A stretch of DNA of 64,000 bases from Alphaproteobacteria bacterium (GCA_024278855.1 JAJRSJ010000037.1:16193-80192), one strand, 5' to 3'; numbered from the stretch's first letter, positions 46,839 through 57,140 are shown. Numbers and translations are program-made. Notes: a model not told the origin generated them from the sequence alone.

Positions 46839-48862
46839 TATTTCTCCTGAAGCGCCGCCGGGCTATCGCCCAAATTATCGCGCAAAAATTTATCCAGGGC
46901 TTTGTGATAGGCCAACCTGTTTTCACCACGGCTTAGATAATGATCGCCGTATTTTAGCGGTAGATAGGTGACTTTGGCGGTAGATTTTTTAAGGGCGGTT
47001 TTCATGATTTTGTATTGGTGTTTAAAATCCACAACCATATCCCGGTCCCCGTGGGCCAACAGCAGCGGGGTTTTAAGGTCGTCTGTGCGCCGCGCCGGGG
47101 ACTGCTGGCGCATTTCGCTGCGGTTTTTAAAACCGGACGCTATGGAGTATTTTATAGCCTTGCGCTCACCGGCTGCCACCGCGTCATCGATTAGGCGCGG
47201 GATGTCCATGACCCCGGCAAAACTGGCGGCGCAGGCATATAATTCCGGATTGTTTATAGCGCTAATCACGGCGGCATAACCGCCGTAAGACCCGCCCATG
47301 ATGCAGATGCGGTCTTTGTCGGCATAACCTTTGCCGATTAGCCAATTTACCCCGTCGACAACATCTTCTTGCATAACCTGCCAGTTTTTGCGCCCGGCGT
47401 CTTTGTGGGCTTTGCCGTAACCTGTCGATCCCCTGAAATTCATTTGCAAAACTGCGTAACCGCGCGATACCAAAAACTGGGCGCGGTAATCAAATCCGTC
47501 GTAATTTCGGCTTGCCGGGCCGCCGTGGGGGTAAATGATAAAAGGCATATTTTCGATTTTACGGCCATCATAATAGGCGGGGGGCAGGGTGACATAGCCC
47601 GGAATTTTCGCGCCGTCTCTGGCCGTGTATCTGACATTCACCACCATGGCCACATCATCATTTTTAAGCTCAGGATAAAACTTGGATAGGGTCATGGCCT
47701 TATTGGTTTTGAAATTATACAAAATCATTTCGGGGAGGTAATCCGGCGCAGATACGGCAAGAACCGCCCAAGTCCCGTCCGGAGTTTCGTCGTATGTGCT
47801 GACATCAAAACCGGAAAACTTGCGCTGCAATTGCGCACTACGGGCTTGGGTCTGGGCGTCAAAATAAACGAAATTGCTTTCATCGTCCGTGTAATAATAT
47901 CCGACCACACGTTTGTTATTGGCGCTACTCATAATGCCGCCAATATCGTGGGCGTCATTATGGTATATGGCTGGGCCAAATTGTTTTGTCTTTAGGTTAT
48001 AGGTATAAAGCCCGCGTGTATCCTGACCAGCGTACCGGCCAACATAAATCACGTCCGGGTCGGCGTCAAATCCGTAGATATAAACCCCGCCCGTCAAGAG
48101 AGGATGGTCTTTTTCGCTTTCCCATTTATCACTATTTGCTTGCCTGATTTTCAGCTTGGTTTTTATTGTACCCGCATCACTACCCTTGCGCCGATGCCCC
48201 TCACCAATGCGTAGATTTCCTTGCCTGTCGGCTATCCAGTTTGCAAATTTTTTGCTCCCGCGCAATATCCGCGTATATGCCCCGGTACGAACATTGATTT
48301 TATAGACGCTTTCCATGGGTCGCTGATTGTCCATAAATTGCATCAAAATATGATCCGGGTCATCCCATAGGTCGCTAATTACATGATTATAGCTGAGGGC
48401 CCATGCCCCGGAACTTGTTCTTGGGGTCAGGAGTGACTTTGCATTTTTCAAATTTTTGGACGAAGAATATAGCCAATGACTCATATATAAGGACTGGTGA
48501 ATGACTTCATATAACCCAACATGAAACAGCAATGTGTCATTGTTAGCCCAGCTTACCGAATAAAGATTGCCTGCACTTCGTAATTTGAAAGAATGAGGGT
48601 TTGTCAGACCTTGGGGTGTCAAATCAAATGTCGCAACCACATAACGCCCGTCTTGCTCAACAATAGCCGCCAGAGATTTCCCGTCCGGTGATATGGCCGC
48701 ATCGCGAATAGCTGGCAAGCGGGCGTAATGCTCCACTGGGATTTGCTTGGTTTCGGGCTTAGGTATTGGTTTAGACAGGGCGGTACTGGCAAAATTCAAC
48801 ACGAATATACCGAGGCCTAAAAACATAGTTGCCAGAATACGGCTTCTCGAAACTACCATCAT
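46838..48862 (-). CDS. S9-family serine peptidase, intact (copy 2)
   Basis: A 674-residue exported peptidase and the undamaged reference for its two neighbours. Signal peptide (RSRILATMFLGLGIFVLNFAST), then PVEHYARLPAIRDAAISPDGK, the repeat that opens the propeller in all three paralogues. The catalytic domain shows GGSYGGYAA (Ser), AHGDRDMVV (Asp) and YGDHYLS (His). Enzymes of this type trim peptides after proline or dipeptides in the periplasm. It sits between the two frameshifted copies with only 6 and about 0 nt of spacing. Confidence 0.93.
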   Translation of the reverse strand: MMVVSRSRILATMFLGLGIFVLNFASTALSKPIPKPETKQIPVEHYARLPAIRDAAISPDGKSLAAIVEQDGRYVVATFDLTPQGLTNPHSFKLRSAGNLYSVSWANNDTLLFHVGLYEVIHQSLYMSHWLYSSSKNLKNAKSLLTPRTSSGAWALSYNHVISDLWDDPDHILMQFMDNQRPMESVYKINVRTGAYTRILRGSKKFANWIADRQGNLRIGEGHRRKGSDAGTIKTKLKIRQANSDKWESEKDHPLLTGGVYIYGFDADPDVIYVGRYAGQDTRGLYTYNLKTKQFGPAIYHNDAHDIGGIMSSANNKRVVGYYYTDDESNFVYFDAQTQARSAQLQRKFSGFDVSTYDETPDGTWAVLAVSAPDYLPEMILYNFKTNKAMTLSKFYPELKNDDVAMVVNVRYTARDGAKIPGYVTLPPAYYDGRKIENMPFIIYPHGGPASRNYDGFDYRAQFLVSRGYAVLQMNFRGSTGYGKAHKDAGRKNWQVMQEDVVDGVNWLIGKGYADKDRICIMGGSYGGYAAVISAINNPELYACAASFAGVMDIPRLIDDAVAAGERKAIKYSIASGFKNRSEMRQQSPARRTDDLKTPLLLAHGDRDMVVDFKHQYKIMKTALKKSTAKVTYLPLKYGDHYLSRGENRLAYHKALDKFLRDNLGDSPAALQEK

Positions 48863-48868
48863 ATTTCC

Positions 48869-50841
48869 TTACGGTGCCGCCGTGCTGTCGCCTAAATTCT
48901 CCGTCAGGAATTTGTTTAGGCCTTTGAGTAGTTTTGTTCGGTTTTCATAGTCGTAGAAATAATGGTCTTCGCCTTTGAATTTCAGGAATGTGGTTTTGGC
49001 CTTGCTTTTTCTCAAGGCTTTTTTCATGCGGGTAAATTGATCGAAATGCACATTTACATCATCGGTGCCGTGGGCCAAAAACACAGGTGTGGTGATTTCT
49101 CTGGCCCGTTTGACCGGAGAGTTTTCCCGGATATCTTTTTTCCCGTCAAAACCTTTGAGAATAAAATGCTTGGCTGTGTGCTTGCCAAACCGGTATTTTC
49201 TCATGTCACGGATCATGTCTTGCAAGTCGGTGACACCGGCAATACTGGCGGCGCAAGTATAGAGATCCGGGGTTTTAACCGCACCCATGAGCGCCGCATA
49301 TCCGCCGTAAGACCAGCCCACAATACAAACACGGTCTTTGCCCGCATAGCCTTTGTCAATCAACCATCTGGCCCCGTCCTCCACATCTTCTTGCATGATT
49401 TCCCAGTTTTTGCGCCCGGCTTGTTCATGGGCATGGCCAAAACCTTCCGAGCCACGAAAATTCATCTGCAAAACCGAATAGCCTCTTGATGCCATAAATT
49501 GCGCCAGATAATCAAAGGACTTGGTATCGCGCGCATAGGGGCCGCCGTGTGGCATGACGATAAATGGCTGATTTTTATAGGCAATTTCCCCGGAAGCAAT
49601 TTTGGCCGGTGTTGTCACATAGCCGGGTATTTTAAAGCCGTCGCGGGCCGGGTAGCTTACTTTAGTGACATCCCCTAGAGTGGTTTTGCTGATTTCTGGG
49701 TAGTCCCGTGCTAATAACCTAGCTTTGTCTTTGGCGAAATCATAGGCATATAAATTTGGCGGAATGCTCGGGGTATTTGCCTTGAACAAGACTTTGTTAC
49801 CATCACGGGTTTGCTCGATGATGTTGATTTGGTAGCCTTCAAATTTTGCTTCTATTTTTGCCATACGAGATTTTGCCTCTGCATCAAAAAACGCCCGCTT
49901 ACTTGTATCTTCGGTATAGCTGACCCCAACGATTTTTGTGCCGTCTGGGTTTTTAAGGATGTCGTCTACATCATATTTATCATGTTGGAATAATTTTCGG
50001 GTGCGCTTCTTCTGGGCAAGGTCATAGACAAAAACCCCACGTGTGTCTTTCCGTCTCGCGCACCGATAATCATTTCGTCTGGATTGCTGGTAAAGCCGTA
50101 AACGCCAGTGCCTGCCGTCAAACCAGGGTAATCTTTGTGGGAGCGCCATTGACCGTCGCTTGCGTCTTTAATTTCCATCTGCCAGTCGCCCGCTATGTCC
50201 CTACGTCCGACACCAACCCGCACCACACCGCGTAAATCCGTTATCCAGTGCTGAATATTGGCTGTACCGCGCTCAATACGCTCCCTGCTTCCGGTGCTGA
50301 TATTGACTTTATGGACGCCAGGCTCAAAAGCGTTACTGATGCCAAAAGACATCAATATATGCTCAGGTTCATCAGGCAGAAAATTTATGACGGTATTGTT
50401 GAATTGTCGCAGACCAATAGATAAACTACTGCGACGAACGCCCAGTTGCGGGTCTAAAACGAGCTTTGAAACGGTTAAATTCCTGTCAAAAACGTATAAA
50501 TACCCCGTATTGACGATGGTTTTGTGTATTTTTTTGGTCTGGCGCGTGGAGACGAGGATTTGCTCATTATTGGCCCAATGTACCCAATTAATGCGGATGT
50601 CTTTGGGATATGCGCTGGCACGGATTTTTTTATCGCTCGGGTCGGCAATATTGAACACGCGCAAAATATACTTGCCGCCATTATCAAGTACGGTCGCCAA
50701 AAACCGCCCGTCAGGCGACAAGGCGGCATCAAATATGGCAGGCGTTCTGGAATAATGCTCCACGGGGACAGGTTTGGCGAATGTAAGAGAAGCTGTAAAT
50801 AATAGGTATATGATGCCCGCTACACCGACGAAAAAACGCAT
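48869..50841 (-). CDS. S9-family serine peptidase, frame broken by one missing base (copy 3)
   Basis: First gene of the S9 operon. The start ATG 50841 (MRFFVGVAGIIYLLFTASLTFAKPV) has GGGGAG upstream and a signal peptide. PVEHYSRTPAIFDAALSPDGRF matches copy 2. The catalytic domain has GWSYGGYA, AHGTDD and GEDHYF. The frame breaks at plus-strand TTT 50047-50049: one more base restores ARDGKDTRGVFVYDL and a 657-residue product. The three genes are clearly tandem duplicates that have diverged. Confidence 0.88.
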
Positions 50842-50984
50842 GACCACTCCCCAAATTTTCCTCAACCGACCCGGCCAAACTACGCAGTAGGGGAAATAAT
50901 ACAAGAGAGAAGCGCAGAAAACCCTTTTGCGACTTTGGTTAAATCGGCGAAAACCCTAGCAGTGAGAGACTGCTCGTACTTTCC

Positions 50985-51893
50985 CTATTGCCGCGTGACG
51001 GTGTCGCCTGCCGCTTCTAACATGACAACGGTGCTGTCCGGCCCGGCCAAATGGGCGGCACCGACGGCGATCATAAATGTCCCCGCCTCGTCCTCCAACA
51101 ACTGGTCTATGGTCTTGGCCCAGATACGGTTACGTTTGACCAACAACACATCATAGACGGTACGGTCGCCCATAACATCTTCACCGGCCATCAGATCAGC
51201 TATGCCCTTAACATCGCCCGACACCCAGTCGGCCACCAACTCGTCGAGCATTTCGGGCCTGTCTTCTATGGCCTCGGCACTGGCCACCAGAAATTCGATC
51301 TGGCTCGCTTCAGGTAGACCAGCCAGAAAATGTAATTGCTGCTCGGCGGTCTCGAAATAACGCATGGGTTTTTGGGCCGTTTTGGCCTTGGCGGCTATAA
51401 TTTTCTCAACCCCGCTATTGGCCTCATATCCGGTCTTGACCATATGGATTTGGCTGAGGGCTATGCTGGCAAACCACGGTTTCATCATATTGAGAGTTTC
51501 GGGCGGCAATCCCAATATCTCCGCCGCTTCCACCACTTCTTTTTCGTCGGCAGCGTCCAACACGTCCATCAAGGTACGGCCGTCTGAATAAAATGCCAAA
51601 GGCGGCAAGATGCCCGCCAGGGACGCTTGCACCTCATCGCTTAAATCCGCTTCCAGATAGACCGCATCGCTGTCGGCAAATGCGGTATTAAACGCCTCCG
51701 TTTGCCACTGCATCTCAGGTTTTAAAATATGCACTGTTCCGTACAAATACACCTTGGTATCCGCATCCGAGACCAACCACATTGCCGGGCCGGGGGAGGT
51801 CTGGTTTTGCGGTTGTTTCGAGCCGCACGCCCCAACGAGCAAAGCCAGCCCAAATGCTAGTGTTGTCAAAACAGTATTACGCATATTCGCCAT
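50985..51893 (-). CDS. TraB/GumN-family lipoprotein
   Basis: A 302-residue protein with lipobox LVGAC. It has the TraB/GumN features: YLYGTVHILKPEMQW near the N-terminus (GxxH motif), AVYLEADL and the late MIAVGAAHLAGPDS (second GxxH). Relatives fold like TIKI metalloproteases, which cut signalling proteins, so protease activity is possible. The start ATG 51893 is preferred because GGAGGG lies 6 nt upstream. Confidence 0.85.
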   Translation of the reverse strand: MANMRNTVLTTLAFGLALLVGACGSKQPQNQTSPGPAMWLVSDADTKVYLYGTVHILKPEMQWQTEAFNTAFADSDAVYLEADLSDEVQASLAGILPPLAFYSDGRTLMDVLDAADEKEVVEAAEILGLPPETLNMMKPWFASIALSQIHMVKTGYEANSGVEKIIAAKAKTAQKPMRYFETAEQQLHFLAGLPEASQIEFLVASAEAIEDRPEMLDELVADWVSGDVKGIADLMAGEDVMGDRTVYDVLLVKRNRIWAKTIDQLLEDEAGTFMIAVGAAHLAGPDSTVVMLEAAGDTVTRQ

Positions 51894-51916
51894 ATCCACC
51901 CTCCTAAATGTTGTAA

Positions 51917-51981
51917 GCAGGCTATAGTTTTTGCCTAGTTTTGCAAGGAAAATGCAAAATTAGGCAAAAACTATAGCCTGC
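51917..51981. repeat. 29-bp near-perfect inverted repeat behind dcd
   Basis: The left arm 51917-51945 and right arm 51953-51981 pair over 29 bp with a single mismatch, around the 7-nt loop AGGAAAA. The stem begins 3 nt after the dcd stop on the minus strand and ends about 25 nt before the GumN gene. There is no T-run, so it differs from a classical Rho-independent terminator; it may stabilise the mRNA end or be a small mobile hairpin. Confidence 0.75.
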
Positions 51982-51984
51982 AAA

Positions 51985-53061
51985 TTATAGTTTGAAATGT
52001 TTGGACAGCCGTAGTCCCTGGGCTTGGTAATGGGAGCCGTTAGCCCCGTAGAGATTGTCCGGGACGGCGCTCATGGCTTCAAATTCCAGTTTGGCGACGG
52101 GCTGGCCGTGGCGCAACATAAACGGCACATCGCGGCCCCGAACCTCTAATACGGCCCGCGAACCTGCGCCGCCCGCTTGTTTCAGGCCAAATCCGGGGGC
52201 GAAAAACCCGGCGTAATGGGCGCGAAATTCACCGATTTCCGGCGCAATAGGAGCCATTTCTGCGGCTTCGTCTTCGGGGATAATCACGGATTCTTTGGAG
52301 GCCAGGATGTAAAACTCCTCCGGGTCAAGAATAAGCCGCCCATTTGGTGCGCTTAAGGGTTGCCAGTAATCCCGTGCGGTGTGGGCCGCGACACCGGAAA
52401 TATCCACCAGGCCTGAATGTCGTCTAGCCCGCCAGCCGATAATCCCGTCCGCACTATTACCTTCAAGATCAATGCTAACGGTTTGAGAGCGCAGGACTTT
52501 TTCTGCACCCCTGCGAAACCGGATTTGCACGAGCCGGTCACCGGGCTTGGCCAGAACGGAGAATGTGCGCGGTGCGATCTCCACATAAAGCGGGCCTTTA
52601 TAGCCTGGGTCAATGGTTTCAAATTGGGCTGCATAATCCGCAATAACTCTGGTGAAGACATCGAGACGACCTGTGGAGCTTTTCGGGTTTGTTCGCGCCG
52701 ATAAATCTGCGGGCAGTTCCAGCGCCTCCAAAAGCGGAACCAGATACACGCATCCGGTTTCCAACACTGCGCCTTGGGTCAAATCAATTTTATGCATAAC
52801 CAGATGTTTATCAAGGCAATCCGCCACTGTGCGGCCTGCGCCCGGCAAAAAAGATGCCCGCAGGCGGTAAGCCACAGTCCCCAAGCGTAAATCAAGGGAC
52901 GCCGGTTGGATTTGCTGCGGGTCAATGGCTGGCTCAAAGGCCCGGTCTAACATAGGCTCGTCGGAGCGGTGGGCATGGACAAGCCCGCCCGCGATCATGT
53001 CGCTTATATCCTGGGCCGGTAATATGCCGTTTTGTAATGATGATTCTTGTCTCACAAACAT
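51985..53061 (-). CDS. dcd: 2'-deoxycytidine 5'-triphosphate deaminase, long alphaproteobacterial form
   Basis: A 358-residue protein composed of two dUTPase/Dcd-like halves, the long form found in alphaproteobacteria. QPASLDLRLGTVAYRLR opens the first half, PADLSARTNPKSSTGRLDVFTRVIADY contains the phosphate-binding motif, and DPGYKGPLYVEI follows. It makes dUTP from dCTP for thymidylate synthesis. The start ATG 53061 (MFVRQESSLQNGILPAQDI) is chosen over an earlier in-frame start at 53106. Confidence 0.88.
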   Translation of the reverse strand: MFVRQESSLQNGILPAQDISDMIAGGLVHAHRSDEPMLDRAFEPAIDPQQIQPASLDLRLGTVAYRLRASFLPGAGRTVADCLDKHLVMHKIDLTQGAVLETGCVYLVPLLEALELPADLSARTNPKSSTGRLDVFTRVIADYAAQFETIDPGYKGPLYVEIAPRTFSVLAKPGDRLVQIRFRRGAEKVLRSQTVSIDLEGNSADGIIGWRARRHSGLVDISGVAAHTARDYWQPLSAPNGRLILDPEEFYILASKESVIIPEDEAAEMAPIAPEIGEFRAHYAGFFAPGFGLKQAGGAGSRAVLEVRGRDVPFMLRHGQPVAKLEFEAMSAVPDNLYGANGSHYQAQGLRLSKHFKL

Positions 53062-53232
53062 GCTGTAACAGAGTGGGCGCAAGCTGAACAGATGTGATTT
53101 CGCCAATTGGTGGACTTAAACAAGATTAAATCGCTCGCTTAACTGGGTTATTAACTTGCGCCCTTAAAATAAGCGATTAAGAGTGGAGCCAGATACGATA
53201 TATGATAATAAATACTGCCGAAGGGGGCGCAA

Positions 53233-53625
53233 ATGTACGAACGCAGAACTAAAGATGTGGTCGTCCGGGTCGAGCCGGAATTTTTGTCCGAACAATCCTC
53301 CCCGGCTGATGATCGTTTTATCTGGGCCTATACCGTCGAGATTGAAAACCAAACCGGTGCAGACATGCAAGTGGTTGAGCGGTTTTGGCAAATCACCGAC
53401 CGCAATGGCCAAGTACAAGAAGTGCGCGGCGAAGGCGTGGTCGGCGAAAAGCCAAATCTCAAACCCGGCGAAATTTTCCGCTACACCTCCGGTGCGCCGC
53501 TGAGCGCCCCTTCAGGTGTCATGCTCGGCACCTACCAAATAAAAACCGAAGGCGGCGAGTGCTTTGATGTTGATATCCCGGCATTTTCCCTGGACAGTCC
53601 ATTTGAAGCCCGCAGCATTAACTAG
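53233..53625 (+). CDS. apaG: ApaG protein
   Basis: A 130-residue beta-sandwich protein. VVVRVEPEFLSEQSSPADDRFIWAYTVEIENQTG, the conserved RFWQITDRNGQVQEVRGEGVVGEKPNLKPGE and the YTSGAPLSAPSGVMLGTYQ blocks are standard for the family. Its molecular role is unsettled, though the gene is linked to Ap4A metabolism and stress. AAGGGGGCG precedes the ATG. Confidence 0.93.
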   Translation: MYERRTKDVVVRVEPEFLSEQSSPADDRFIWAYTVEIENQTGADMQVVERFWQITDRNGQVQEVRGEGVVGEKPNLKPGEIFRYTSGAPLSAPSGVMLGTYQIKTEGGECFDVDIPAFSLDSPFEARSIN

Positions 53626-53744
53626 GCCCTGAGTGTAGGTTGAGCCTAGGGACACTATATTCGCTCATCTATTTTTACTCTAGATTGCTTGCAGCCTGAC
53701 CTGTTTTGTGTGTAAATTCCTGTGAACCTCAAAGGAATTTGCCC

Positions 53745-56700
53745 ATGTTGCGTTTTAGTATAATTTGCCTGTTTGTTTTAATTTTTACGTCGTGTACGCC
53801 CAAAGAAAAACAGCAAGAGGGTGCTGGCGTTGAGGCCACACTGCATCACAAAATTGCTGTCAAGATTACACCCGAAACCCACAGATTAGAGGTCGTTGAC
53901 ACCATCACGATCCCGCCGGGGCTTGCCAAAGACGGGGTGCGCTTGTTGTTAAACTCGGATTTGGCGGTTTCTAAAACCGGCGGAAATGTCAATTTCAAAC
54001 TGGTGGCGGAAAACCGCAACGCCGACGATTTGGGCATGGACCGGGACAACGCCTCAAAAGACAGCATTATCAAGGTCAATATTTATGAGTTGAGCGGGTT
54101 TTCGGACACTGAAAACTCTATCACCCTGTCCTATAGCGGCGAAATCAACAATCCCGTCAAACAAATGGGCGCGGAATATTCGCGGGGTTTTTCGACCTCG
54201 CCGGGCTTGATCGAGGAGCGCGGCGTCTATCTGGCCGGGGCTACTTATTGGGCGGCGACCATTAAAGACGCGCTGATTAGTTATGATATGACGGTACGCT
54301 TGCCGGCAGGTTGGTCGTCCGTATCCCAAGGCGAGCGCCTGCGCAATGAAGACGTAGACGGTGTGCATATTGATAGATGGTCAGCCCCGACCCCGAGCGA
54401 AGAGATTTATGTCATCGGCGCTGAATTTATCCAATACGAATTGCCTATAAATTCCGAGGCCGGAAAAATTACCGCCATGGCCTATTTGCGTACGCCCGAC
54501 GCCGCCATGGCCAATAAATACTTGGAGGTCACGGCGCAATATATAGAGATGTACAGCGAAATGTTGGGGCCGTACCCCTATACCAAATTCGCTTTGGTTG
54601 AAAATTTTTGGGAGACCGGCTACGGCATGCCGAGCTTTACCTTGTTAGGTTCGCGGATCATCCGGTTTCCGTTTATCTTACATTCGTCCTACCCTCATGA
54701 ACTTTTGCACAATTGGTGGGGCAATTCAGTTTATATCGACTTTGACAGTGGCAATTGGGCCGAAGGCCTGACCGCTTATATGGCCGATCATCTGGTGGCC
54801 GAACAGCGCGGCACGGGCGCGCAGTACCGCCGCTCGACCTTGCAAAACTATACCAGCTATGTGGACGCTTCCAATGATTTTGCTTTACGTGATTTTGTTG
54901 GCCGCACCGACGGCCCGACCCAGGCGGTAGGTTACGGCAAGACGGCCCAAGTGTTTGACATGCTGCGCGCGCGGGTCGGGGACGAAAACTTCCTAGGCGG
55001 GTTTCAGAGTTTTTACCGCAAACATAAATATAGTGTCGGCAGGTGGGACGATATCCGCATAGCTTTTGAGGGGGCGGCGGGGGAGGATTTAAAACCGTTT
55101 TTCGAACAATGGGTGGACGGTGTTGGTGCGCCGGAGCTAGCCATAGAAACAGCCAAGCAGGCGGGGGATAGTTTGACTTTGGTGCTTACCCAAAACCAGA
55201 GCGGCGGTGTTTTTGACCTGCAAGTCCCTGTTGTCATATACACGAAAGATACGGCGAGACGCAGTACCGTACAGATGTCCAAACGCCAACAAGTGTTTTC
55301 CCTGCCTGTCACAGACCTTGTTGTTCGTGTTGAGGTTGACCCTGAGTTTAATTTGTTTCGTCGTTTGCACTGGAGCGAAATCCCGCCGTCCTTGGGCGCG
55401 GCATTTGGGGCTGACAAGGTTATGATTATCTTGCCGACCCGCACTAGCCCGGCGAAAAAATCCCGTTATTCCAAACTGGCGGCGATTTGGAGCAACCGGG
55501 ATAATGTAAAAATCGTCAAGGATACGGATATTAGTTTTTTGCCAAAAGAAGGTGCGGTTTGGATATTCGGTGCCGACAACAGATATTACGGTGTAGTCAA
55601 GCATAGCCTAGAACCTTACGCTGCCAGTGTTTCAAACACAGCCGCTCAACTGGGCGATAAAACTTTGAGCTTGCGCGAAAACTCCACTGTTATCGCCGTG
55701 CGCAATCCCAAAAACTCCAGCGCCGTAATTGTCGGTTTGACGGCCCATTCGGACGCGGCCGTGGCAGGGTTGGCGCGAAAATTGCCCCATTACGGCAAAT
55801 ATTCTTATCTGGCATTTAACGGCGATGACCCGACCAATTCCGCCAAAGGCCAATGGGGCGCCGTAGGCTCGCCTTTGGTCGCCGTTTTGGAAAAAACCGT
55901 CACCACGACTGCCAAACTTAAACCGCGCCCGGCCTTGGCAAAGCTCAAGCCGGTCTTTGACCCAGAGCGCATGATGGACATTGTGGAAACTCTTAGCTCC
56001 AAAGCCTATGGGGGCAGGGGGGTCGGCACGAACGGTTTGGACAAGGCGGCAGATTATATTGCCGGCGCGTTTAAAACCGCCGGTCTTAAACCGGGGGGGG
56101 GCGGCGATACATATTTCCAAACCTTCACGGTTAAAGGCGAGGGCGGGAAACCCGTAGAGGTTCGTAATGTCGTGGGTATTATCCTCGGAAAAAAACCTGA
56201 ACTGGCCGGGCAGTCGGTGGTTCTGTCGGCTCATTATGACCATTTGGGCCATGGTTGGCCCGGGGCGCGGGACGAATTTAAGGGCCAAACCCACCCAGGG
56301 GCCGACGACAATGCCTCCGGCGTGGCGGTTATGTTGGAAATGGCGCATTCGTTGGCCAAATCCGCCCCTGACCGCACTATCGTATTTCTGGCCAGCACCG
56401 CCGAAGAGGCCGGGCTGTTGGGTGCTCGCCATTATGTCAAAACCGCCAACACCTATCCGGCCGATAAAATTTTCGCCAATGTCAATCTGGATACGGTGGG
56501 ACGGGCCGAGGATAAAATTATGATTTTCGGGGCATCATCGTCCCGCGAATGGCCGTTTATTTTCATGGGTACGACGGCGACCACAGGCATAAAAACCGTT
56601 CTGGTCAAACAAGAGGTCAATGCGTCTGATCACACTGCATTTCTGGAGGCAAATATCCCGGCAATCCATATTTTCGGGGCTGCCACGACCGATTATCACC

Positions 56701-57137
56701 GCCCAAGCGACACGGCCAGTACCGTTGACCCGGCTAGTCTGGTGCGGGTGGCCACTTTGACCAAAGAAGTGGTAGGCTATCTTGCCGGGCGGCCAAAACC
56801 CATGACCAATCAGATCCAACCTGCAAACGGCAATGCCAAACCGCCTGCCGCACCGTCCGCAAGGCGAGGTGGGCGGCGGGTCAGTACCGGTATGATGCCG
56901 GACTTTGCATTTGAAGGCACGGGTGTGAAAGTTAAAATGGTGTCAGAGGATAGCGCCGGGGCCAAAGCCGGCCTAAAAGCCGGCGATGTCATCACCCATT
57001 TCGGCGGCGCGCCGGTTAAGGATTTGCGGGCTTATTCAAGCGAGCTTAAAAAATACCGCCCCGGCGACAAGGTGGAGCTAACCGTCTTGCGGGCCGCTCA
57101 AACCATAACATTGGAATTGGTATTGGCCCAGCGCTAG
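53745..57137 (+). CDS. Fused M1-like/M28 peptidase lipoprotein with C-terminal PDZ
   Basis: A 1130-residue exported protein (lipobox FTSC). Residues ~30-560 are an M1-like gluzincin domain: HELLHNWWGN (318-322 HELLH) with the third ligand Glu in NWAEGL and the SYPHELLHN context. A variable linker follows, then an M28 peptidase (VVLSAHYDHLGHG, GADDNASGVAVMLEMA, ASTAEEAGLLGARHYV, HIFGAATTDYHRPSDT). The last ~90 residues are a PDZ domain (VKMVSEDSAGAKAGLKAGDVITHFGG). Two peptidase types and a PDZ on one membrane-anchored chain is unusual; each part is recognisable and probably active, since ligand residues look intact. Confidence 0.85.
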   Translation: MLRFSIICLFVLIFTSCTPKEKQQEGAGVEATLHHKIAVKITPETHRLEVVDTITIPPGLAKDGVRLLLNSDLAVSKTGGNVNFKLVAENRNADDLGMDRDNASKDSIIKVNIYELSGFSDTENSITLSYSGEINNPVKQMGAEYSRGFSTSPGLIEERGVYLAGATYWAATIKDALISYDMTVRLPAGWSSVSQGERLRNEDVDGVHIDRWSAPTPSEEIYVIGAEFIQYELPINSEAGKITAMAYLRTPDAAMANKYLEVTAQYIEMYSEMLGPYPYTKFALVENFWETGYGMPSFTLLGSRIIRFPFILHSSYPHELLHNWWGNSVYIDFDSGNWAEGLTAYMADHLVAEQRGTGAQYRRSTLQNYTSYVDASNDFALRDFVGRTDGPTQAVGYGKTAQVFDMLRARVGDENFLGGFQSFYRKHKYSVGRWDDIRIAFEGAAGEDLKPFFEQWVDGVGAPELAIETAKQAGDSLTLVLTQNQSGGVFDLQVPVVIYTKDTARRSTVQMSKRQQVFSLPVTDLVVRVEVDPEFNLFRRLHWSEIPPSLGAAFGADKVMIILPTRTSPAKKSRYSKLAAIWSNRDNVKIVKDTDISFLPKEGAVWIFGADNRYYGVVKHSLEPYAASVSNTAAQLGDKTLSLRENSTVIAVRNPKNSSAVIVGLTAHSDAAVAGLARKLPHYGKYSYLAFNGDDPTNSAKGQWGAVGSPLVAVLEKTVTTTAKLKPRPALAKLKPVFDPERMMDIVETLSSKAYGGRGVGTNGLDKAADYIAGAFKTAGLKPGGGGDTYFQTFTVKGEGGKPVEVRNVVGIILGKKPELAGQSVVLSAHYDHLGHGWPGARDEFKGQTHPGADDNASGVAVMLEMAHSLAKSAPDRTIVFLASTAEEAGLLGARHYVKTANTYPADKIFANVNLDTVGRAEDKIMIFGASSSREWPFIFMGTTATTGIKTVLVKQEVNASDHTAFLEANIPAIHIFGAATTDYHRPSDTASTVDPASLVRVATLTKEVVGYLAGRPKPMTNQIQPANGNAKPPAAPSARRGGRRVSTGMMPDFAFEGTGVKVKMVSEDSAGAKAGLKAGDVITHFGGAPVKDLRAYSSELKKYRPGDKVELTVLRAAQTITLELVLAQR

Positions 57138-57140
57138 GCC

